From positions 2,503,614 to 2,567,613 of the forward strand of contig NC_079202.1 of NCBI RefSeq assembly GCF_026745355.1: a stretch of 64,000 nucleotides of DNA, read 5' to 3'. Both the position numbers and the translations under genes were made by a program. The notes under the pieces were generated by a model. It did no database searches. It had not been told where the DNA came from and saw only the letters and a list, made by a program, of their open reading frames with translations. Each line of letters starts with the position of its first letter. Position 1 is the first letter of the stretch. Of the stretch, positions 56,968-64,000 are shown one piece after another. This DNA comes from Beta vulgaris subsp. vulgaris. Taxonomy: Eukaryota > Streptophyta > Magnoliopsida > Caryophyllales > Amaranthaceae.

Positions 56968-58868
56968 ATGACAAACACTGTGCAAGAAATTCAGATTCCC
57001 AACCCACACGAAACCGCAAAACCCTTAACTGCTCTTAATCTAAGCCATGTCGTTAAGTTGACACCGCTTAACTATTCCTCGTGGTATTTTCAATTAACGA
57101 ATATACTTTTCGGGTTCAGCTTACTCAGTTTCCTGGATGGATCCGAGTCTCCACCACCCGCCACCGTCCTTGACTCGGAGAATAAGGAAAAACCCAACCC
57201 CGCCTACTTGACTTGGCTCAAGCAGGACGGACTGATTCTTGGTGCCTTAATGGGTACTATTTCTTCTGCCCTTCAATCCTTAATTGTAAGGGCTAAAACC
57301 GCTAAAGAGGCTTGGGACATCCTTGCCCATACTTACGCAAACCCCTCGCGTGCCCATATTCTACAACTTAAAGACAAATTTGACTCCATTGTTAAAACAA
57401 CAGACCAAACCATCTCGGATTATATACATTCGATTAAATCATGTGTAGACCAACTCGCCCTTATGGGCAAAATCCTTGATCCTGAAGATATAATTTCTAG
57501 AGTCTTAAAGGGCCTTGATTATGAGCTCTATAAACCTGTTATCAACGCCATTAGAGCTCGTGACACACCCATTAGTTTTGAAGCATTACATGAAAAACTG
57601 CTTCAACATGAACTACTTATCAAAAAACAAGAAACCACTACTCATTTTACTCCATCTGCGAATCCTGCTTATCGCCAGAATAACCAGCCCCACCACCGTA
57701 GTTATTCCCGCCACCAACCCAACTCTTCTTACCCACACACCACCACCCACAACCACCCCACGAACCATCCTAATCCCCGACCCTTCAAAGGGCGCTGTCA
57801 GTGGTGTCGTCAAACCAGCCATGTCATCTCTGGTTGCCCTTTATTCAGAAAGCTTTTTCCCACCATTGTTTTTCCGGCGCCACCCTCTACTCGCCATCAT
57901 CAACCACAACCACAGGCCCACTCGGTCACCTATGGAGCACCTCCACCGAACCCAAACTTCCTACTTGACAGCGGCGCTACAAATCATATCACCCATGATC
58001 TGGACACCTTAGCTTTTCACTCTCCTTACACTGAACTGGATGATCTCATCATCGGCGATGGTTCTGCTCTCCCGATTGAAAATATAGGTTCTTTTACTCT
58101 CCAATCTCTTCAATTCAATAATGTGTTGCATGTTCCCACTATCTCTCGTAATATTTTGTCCATTTCACAATTATGTAAAGATAATAATGCATTTATAATT
58201 TTCGCACCTGATTCATTTTGTTTAAAGGCAATCTCATCGGGGAGAATTCTGCTCCAGGGCCGAGTTAAGCAAGGAATTTATGAGTGGTGTCCTCAACAAC
58301 CACTTGCTCACACCACTATCAAAGGACCCGCTCCACTATCTTGGCATCATAAGTTAGGCCACCCATCTTATGATGTAATTAAGATTATTAATAAAACTTT
58401 ATCTTCACCAATATTGGACTATGAACACTGTCACTCTTGTTGTGTTGCTAAGAGCACAAAGCTCCCTTTTTCTATTTCTTCACTAAAGTCAAATGCACCA
58501 CTTGATCTGTTGTTTTCTGACTTATGGACTAGCCCGGTTCTATCTAGAGATCATTACAAATATTATATCGTATTCGTAGACCACTTTAGTAAATATGTTT
58601 GGTTATACCCGCTAAAACGCAAATCTGACACAACAACAATATTTATTCAATTCAAGGCACTAGTGGAAAAATATTTTCAAAAACCAATTCGACATTTTTT
58701 TTTCTGATAATGGAGGTGAATATATTAAGTTAAGTAAAACACTTCTTGATAATGGAATATCCCACTCTACATCACCACCTCATACTCCGGAACACAATGG
58801 ATATGCCGAAAGGCGTCACCGTCACATTGTGGAAACAGGTCTAGCCCTCCTAAACCACGCAGGCCTTC
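56968..58868 (+). pseudogene. Copia gag, protease and integrase first part
   Basis: One open frame runs from ATG 56968 (MTNTVQEIQIPNPHETAKPL) to 58707; a TTG at 56947 is in frame but an unlikely start. The UBN2-type gag has YSSWYFQLTNILFGFSLL; an Asn/His/Pro-rich linker follows with a CCHC knuckle (CQWCRQTSHVISGCPLF). Protease: FLLDSGATNHITHDLD. GAG-pre-integrase: SWHHKLGHPSYDVI and CHSCCVAKSTKLPF. Integrase: DLWTSPVLSRDHYKYYIVFVDHFSK (abridged) with its first Asp. A frameshift in a T-run near 58700 precedes SDNGGEY. The region ends at the solo LTR. Confidence 0.9.
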
Positions 58869-60171
58869 TGGCGAGGCCTAAGTCGTATCGGCTAACGCGC
58901 AAATAAATCAATACTACCCTACACAAACGTAGAATAAGGAAGTAAGGTTCGAATCCACGGGGAAGAAGGGTTTGGCAAGGTTAGATGTGTATTGTGGTAA
59001 CAATGGGGGGGTTTTCGCTTAAAAGTAAAACTAAGAAAGACTAAGCAAACGATAATCAATATTAGACAAATACTTGGCAATCAATCTTAACAACCAATTC
59101 AAACTTTGATCATAGAACAACTCAATTCCTATAACTACTTGAATGACCTATTGCGAATCAAAAGATTCAATCTCCTCTAACTTAGTGGTAAGATTAAGCG
59201 AGCGCTCTAATCCAATCCTTAACGGTTTAACAATCTAGTCCAAGCGTTCTAGATTCAATTAAACGATTAAATAACAACAAAGGAAATGTCAATAGGATAA
59301 ACTTGCAATCACACAAGCGGTCAAACACAAGTTTATGAGATGATTCTTCTTGTACACAACTACCCAAAAGCATGTGATAATTGAGCACAAAAACTACCAA
59401 TGCTAGATAACCTCAAAGCAGACAATTATCTAGATAGTAAAGATTGTAAAGTAACCACAAGTTAAATGATCAGATTAACTCAAAGTACAAAACAATCTAG
59501 CATAAAGAATATGAAGAATCATCAAACATTCAAGCAATTAAAAGGAAAAGATTGAACTCACAAAATGGATGAAAAGGTTGCTCCAATTGATTTACCAAGT
59601 TAGGAAATTAGTTCCTCATAATCCAAAAGTAATCACTACTATATTTTTTTCTTTTTGATTGTTCTTTCTCCAAAAACAGATGATAGATAAGACAAAACTA
59701 ACACCAAAGACTACAGAGGTCCGCGACCGCGGAGAGTAGGTCCGCGCCCGCGGAGGTGTTCCGCGACCGCGGTGAGGTCGCGGAGTTGCTCACGGCGAAA
59801 TCGTGTATTTTCTCCAAAATTTGCCGCGACCGCGGTCCTTAGTCCCGCGACCGCGGAGACTGCCGGTACAAATTTCAATCTTCTTTCCTTGAATGCTTCC
59901 TCAATTGATTACACATTCTTTCCATTTTTTTCTCCCTTGCCACTTAAATGCACTTTGTTGACTCATTCCACTTGTACACTTGACTTTGTGACTTGACATT
60001 TTCTTCAAAAGCACATTGTTACAATTTGACCCTCTCATCAACATAAAAGAAAATAAAGAACTTAAAAACCATATGATGATAAAGAGTACAAAATCATACC
60101 AAAATATGTTCAAGACCACACACAAATAACCAAATAAGTACTGAAAAATGCCATATGAACATGGCACATCA
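58869..60171. mobile_element. Solo LTR inside the Copia integrase, CCTTC target duplication
   Basis: 1303 bp from TG ('tggcgaggcctaag') to CA ('catggcacatca'), flanked by CCTTC at 58864-58868 and 60172-60176. It contains 'aaggttcgaatccacgggga', similar to the block in the solo LTR at 46117 and to Athila-type LTRs. There is no coding region. Taking it out rejoins the integrase reading (…LALLNHAGL, then WPFAFGTATYLINRLP). It inserted after the Copia and is therefore the youngest layer of the stack. Confidence 0.9.
59718..59860. repeat. Five copies of CCGCGACCGCGG-type motif in the solo LTR
   Basis: CCGCGACCGCGG occurs near 59721, 59762, 59823 and 59847, with a variant CCGCGCCCGCGG near 59743. 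Each is nearly palindromic and sits in GC-rich spacing within an otherwise AT-rich LTR. Possible regulatory or structural role; function unknown. Confidence 0.82.
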
Positions 60172-60176
60172 CCTTC

Positions 60177-61150
60177 CAAACACTTATTGGCCATTTGCAT
60201 TTGGTACTGCAACGTATCTTATAAACCGACTCCCTACCAAAACCTTAAATGGTAGCTCACCATATTCTGTAATACATAATAAACAACCCGATTACACAAA
60301 ACTCCATAATTTTGGATGTCTTTGCTACCCCTAGTTAAGACCATATACCAAGCATAAATTAGAAGACCGATCTCTTTCATGCATTTTCATTGGCTATTCC
60401 ACCACTCAAAGCGCATACCATTGTCTTGACCCAAAAACTTATCGCATTTACACTTCAAGACATGTAAAGTTTGCGATGACGAGTACCCCTTTCGTAAATC
60501 ATCTGTACCATCATCATTTCCTTCGTCTCACAATGATCCAAATGCTTGGTGCACCATGTCCATACCCATTCTCCCTCCCGCCAACCCTTCCTCGTCAGCT
60601 CCCGCGACCCCATCCGCCACTCCTCAACCTCACCCCAAACCACCCATTACTATTGTCTACTCCCGTCGAAACCTTTCTTCCCACCAACCAGCTACATCCA
60701 ACCCCTCTTCGCCCTCACATCCGAACCTTTTAGACCCCCCCTCTACCACGGCTCCTCCATCTTCCTCAGCTAACGCCACCTCTCCACCTCACCAGCCCAC
60801 TCAAACTTGCCCTCCACCCAAGTCCACTATTCTGCCACCTGCCAAACCAATCACCACTCGCCTAGCCAACAACATTCGTAAACCCAACCCTAAATACGCT
60901 AAAGTTGCTACCCTTCACTCGTCTCCTGAGAATCTTCCCAACACTGTAAAACAGGCCTTAATACTTCCCCAATGGTGTAATGCAATGGACGACGAGTACC
61001 AAGCACTTGAGAGAAACCATACCTGGACCCTCGTTCCCCGCTCTCACTCGCAAAATGTCATTGGCTGTAAATGGGTATTTCGTAACAAATATAATCCGGA
61101 TGGCACCCTTAAACAACACAAGGCCCGACTTGTCGCTAAGGGTTTTCATC
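60177..61150 (+). pseudogene. Copia integrase end and linker
   Basis: WPFAFGTATYLINRLPTKTL continues the integrase after the solo LTR. GCLCYP is followed by a stop at about 60333, then FIGYSTTQSAYHCLDPKTYR and SRHVKFAM. A frameshift at about 60500-60550 moves to the frame open from 60556 to 62118. A Pro/Ser/Thr-rich linker (60560-60880) separates integrase from RT. Confidence 0.82.
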
Positions 61151-62115
61151 AACGTCCGGGTATTGACTATACTGAAACGTTTAGTCCTGTTATAAAACCT
61201 ACTACTGTTCGTCTTATTTTATCTCTCGCTGTTACGAAATCATGGCCTCTTCGTGAATTGGATGTCAACAATGCCTTTCTCCAAGGCAATTTGACCGATA
61301 ATGTCTTCATGATTCAACCACCCGGCTTTGTTGATCAAACCAAACCCGACTATGTTTGTAAACTACATAAAGCAATCTATGGACTAAAACAAGCGCCTCG
61401 AGCTTGGTACACCGAATTAAAAACCCATCTACTTACTCAAGGATTTAAACAATCTATTTCTGATTCATCTTTATTCATTTTGCAAACCAAAAACACTTGT
61501 ATTTATATGCTAGTATACGTTGATGATATTATCATCACCGGACCAAATCTAACACACCTACAAACGTTTATTACAGCATTATCTAAGCACTTTCCCTTAA
61601 AAGATCTTGGCCCACTGTCGTACTTTCTAGGCTTAGAAGTTATACCAAATGAACTCGGCCTACATCTAAACCAATCTAAATACATTCACGATCTCCTCAC
61701 CAAATACAACATGATTGACGCCAAGCCAAATACTACACCTATGGCTCCCTCTCCATCCCTGCTTCGCGAAGATCACCTACCCATTCACGACCAATCAACT
61801 TATCGCGCCATAGTCGGCAGCTTACAATATCTCTCTCTCACTAGGCTCGACATTGCCTTTGCTCTAAACCGCCTAGCTCAATTTCTTCATCACCCCACAT
61901 CTACTCATTGGACTGCTTTGAAACGTCTCCTTCGCTACTTGCAAGGGACTCAAACCTTTGGCATCCAATTGTATCGAACTTCACCACTTTGTCTTCATGC
62001 ATTTTGTGACGCTGATCACCCGCAGGTAACAAAAACAACTACATCTCCACAACAGGCTACATCATTTATTTGGGTCGCAATCCTATTTCCTGGTCCTCCA
62101 AAAAGCAACGGGGTA
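60930..62115 (+). pseudogene. Copia reverse transcriptase and start of RNase H
   Basis: The RT domain is in one clean frame: MDDEYQALERNHTWTLVPR, GCKWVFRNKYNPDGTLKQHK, RELDVNNAFLQGNL (motif A Asp, 61261), YGLKQAPRAWY, and YVDDIIITGPN (catalytic pair, 61516). The connection continues with LKDLGPLSYFLGLEV, YRAIVGSLQYLSLTRLDIAF and HAFCDADH, the first RNase H Asp. A 1-nt frameshift at about 62020 shifts the rest of RNase H into the next frame. Catalytic residues are all kept. Confidence 0.92.
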
Positions 62116-62479
62116 TAGCGCTTTCCACAACCGAAGCAGAATTCCGGGCCATCGCTTCCGTTACAACTGAAACACTGTGGCTCCGCAATCTACTCACCGA
62201 GCTTCATATCATCGTCACCAAATCACCGGCCATTTACTGTGACAACATTTCAGCCACGCTTTATGCCAAGAATCCAGTCTTTCACTCCCGAATGAAACAC
62301 ATGGCCCTCTCCTTCCACTTTGTCAAAGAACAACTTCACCTCGGCCAAATTCGCATTCAACATGTCGCCAGCAAAGATCAACTGGCTGACATTCTCACTA
62401 AACCGCTGCACAAGGCTTCATACCATGAGTTACGATCCAAGATTGGACTCACGCATCGGACGTCCATCTTGCGGGGGAG
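62023..62479 (+). pseudogene. Copia RNase H end
   Basis: In the shifted frame: GRNPISWSSKKQRGIALSTT, EAEFRAIAS (Glu), IYCDNISATLYAKNPVFHSR (Asp), MKHMALSFHFVKEQL and LADILTKPLHKASYHELRSK. The frame then runs into the 3' LTR. It is well preserved apart from the frameshift near 62020. Confidence 0.9.
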
Positions 62480-62749
62480 TATTAACCATATCAATACAAA
62501 TCAGAAAAATCTCACCAATATTGACAGTCAAACAAATCAACAATCATCCTATCAATCATCTCCTACAATCAAGGGAAATTAATCATACTCATATTACAAA
62601 TATAGGAAGTTTATATTTGTGTATCATTGTAATTATATCAATTATTCTTGTTGTCCTTAACTCTGTAATCCTATAAATATGTACCTCAGTCAACAGTAAA
62701 AATCATTAATAATATTTCAAAACATTCTTCTACCTTGTCTTATAGTTAA

Positions 62750-63790
62750 TTGCTTTAAATTTTCCTGCTCAATTTGTTGAATGGGTGATAGTTTGCATTA
62801 CTACTCCTACATACTCTCTTAGCTTTACTGAAGGGATGTGTGGGTTCTTTCAAGGCAAGAAGGGTTTGAGATAGGGAAACCCCATCTTCTTTGCTTTTTA
62901 TCTTGGCAATGAAATATTTCACTAGAATTATGAAGAAAATGAGTAGAAGGGAGTTTAAATTCCATTATAGGTGTGCTCCGGTGCATTTGCATCATTTAAT
63001 TTTTGCAGATGATTTGATCCGCGAGGGACTCCTAAATTGCAACAAAGTACATGTTGTTCAGGGGATATTCACTTTAAAAATTATTATGAAAAGAGCTTTA
63101 AAAGCTTTTGATGCAACTTATGGGCTAGAAGCAAGTCAAGGAAAGACCCCCATCTACTTTGGGGATGTAGGAGGTGAAATTCAGGAGAGAATCTTACAAG
63201 ACACTGGGTTTTATAAAGGTGAATTTCCTTTCAAAGACTTAGGAGTAGGGATGGCAATGGGTCCAGGTGACTATGCATACCTTATGTAGCTGGGTCTGGA
63301 AAGGAATATGCATAGTCAAGGAATTTTGAAAGCAACTTATAATACTAGAAATCAGTGGCTTAATGATAGTAAACTATATACAGTGAAGGGTGGCTATAAA
63401 TGGTTGAAGGGTCAGGTGGAGTAAGTGGGCTGCCAACATTGGGTATGGAACAGTATGAACATTCCCAAACATGCTTTATTGCATGGATGGTTGCATTGGG
63501 AAAAGTAAGAATAAGGGAGAGACTTGTTGCTGCAGGCATTTGTTCAAAACTTCAAACACACATTGTTTGCTATGAGATCAATGTTTTTAGATGTCCTTTC
63601 AGTAGAAGAGTGTGTATTCAAATTATGGAATGGTTAAACATCAGAAGTGCAATATATATGGTCCAACATGAGCATTGGTGAGATTGAGAGTGATAAGATC
63701 AATGTTTTCCAGCCCAAGATGAATTGTAATTTCTGGAAATGGGACTTCATAATGCTTCAAAGAACTACAAGTTCACATATGAGTTTATAT
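62750..63790 (+). pseudogene. Host LINE, piece 4: second half of RT and zinc region
   Basis: Continues ORF2 directly after the Copia: LNFPAQFVEWVIVC, TTPTYSLSFTEG, a stop in place of Gln in GLR*GNP, then LFILAMKYFTRIMKKMSRRE and HHLIFADDLI, whose FADD catalytic pair is intact (63006). QGKTPIYFGDVGGEIQERIL and FPFKDLGV follow. From 63290 the RT-associated zinc region appears in changing frames (YTVKGGYKWLKGQV, NIPKHALLHGWLHWEK). The copy ends near a (TA)n tract at 63788-63808. Confidence 0.8.
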
Positions 63791-64000
63791 ATATATATAT
63801 ATATATACATAGTCATGGTGTTTGGTTAATATGCTTTAAACACACGCTTTTACCATAGTTCTTAAAGCATTGGTTTTTGTGTTCCTCTCACTTGTAACAT
63901 AATATCCCCCCAGCATACAAGTTCGCTAGAATCGACTCCCATTGAGGTACTGCAATCAAGTCACTTCAGCAAATCGATGATAAGAGCAAACAAACCAATC
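63786..64000. other. (TA)n tract and right edge
   Basis: A TA dinucleotide run at about 63788-63808, possibly the 3' tail or target of the LINE, followed by non-coding sequence to the end of the window. No gene seen. Confidence 0.45.

Larger units (their letters stand above)
56604..62744 (+). mobile_element. Young Copia element (Ale/RE1-like) with TA...TA LTR ends, GTTAA target duplication
   Basis: 5' LTR 56604-56868 and 3' LTR 62480-62744, each 265 bp, from 'tattaacc' to 'cttgtcttata'. I count two substitutions between them. Target duplication GTTAA is at 56599-56603 and 62745-62749. The primer-binding site 'tggtatcagagcc' (56869) directly follows the 5' LTR, and 'gcgggggag' precedes the 3' LTR. 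Removing the element rejoins the host LINE reading frame exactly. Pol is interrupted by a solo LTR (58869-60171) plus several frameshifts, so this copy is not autonomous. Confidence 0.95.

Noticed and set aside
58940..58962. tRNA-like B box 'ggttcgaatcc'
   Set aside because: No matching A box or cloverleaf nearby; the block is a recurrent part of Athila-like LTRs, also present at about 46187.
1..64000. Novel gene cluster or defence-type system
   Set aside because: Outside the three plant genes and one TPR pseudogene, every sizeable coding stretch that I could read belongs to retrotransposons.

Overview
This is nuclear DNA of a flowering plant. The coding parts are split by GT/AG introns, and most of the rest is plant-type transposon DNA: Copia and Gypsy LTR retrotransposons, L1-type LINEs, Stowaway, Tourist and Mutator-like MITEs, and a TRIM-like element. 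The exons are dicot-like. The species cannot be read from the sequence; Caryophyllales is only a guess. No CRISPR array, operon or bacterial-type system is present.

Three host genes can be supported, all on the minus strand. (1) At about 2.7-8.4 kb there are two exons of a small membrane-anchored protein, separated by a 5.5-kb intron full of MITEs; later exons probably lie left of the window. (2) At 10.29-13.97 kb there is a complete three-exon gene for a 226-residue, probably plastid-targeted membrane protein. (3) At 43.13-44.75 kb there is a complete three-exon R2R3-MYB transcription factor of 363 residues that looks like subgroup 14 (MYB36/RAX/MYB68-like). A broken TPR-protein gene copy lies at 21.7-22.6 kb.

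Layout: 0-9.6 kb is gene 1, its intron repeats and MITEs. From 9.6 to 14.1 kb is gene 2. From 14.1 to 17.3 kb are DNA-transposon derivatives. From 17.4 to 19.1 kb is a forward LINE tail with RNase H. From 21 to 25 kb are a MITE, the TPR pseudogene, a three-copy 217-bp GC-rich tandem array and a Mutator-like MITE. From 25.4 to 27.0 kb is a reverse LINE tail. From 27.0 to 28.3 kb is a candidate solo LTR. From 28.5 to 37.0 kb is a reverse LINE interrupted by a Stowaway MITE and a complete Copia element. From 37 to 42 kb is a dense MITE cluster, including a 1.1-kb element built of CAGTT and TTA arrays. Next comes the MYB gene.

The right end (45.6-63.8 kb) is a stack of insertions in one forward LINE: a 1.6-kb solo LTR, a decayed chromodomain Gypsy element joined to a TRIM-like element, and a young Copia element that itself holds a 1.3-kb solo LTR. 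Exact target-site duplications were read for most of these insertions (GTCAA, AGGAG, GTTAA, CCTTC, and AATAG for the first Copia), so their borders are known to the base. All transposon coding regions seen carry frameshifts or stops, so none looks autonomous as given. I found no undescribed functional system. The most unusual items are the nested stack, the Copia element with TA...TA LTR ends, and the AGGAG-flanked Gypsy/TRIM composite.
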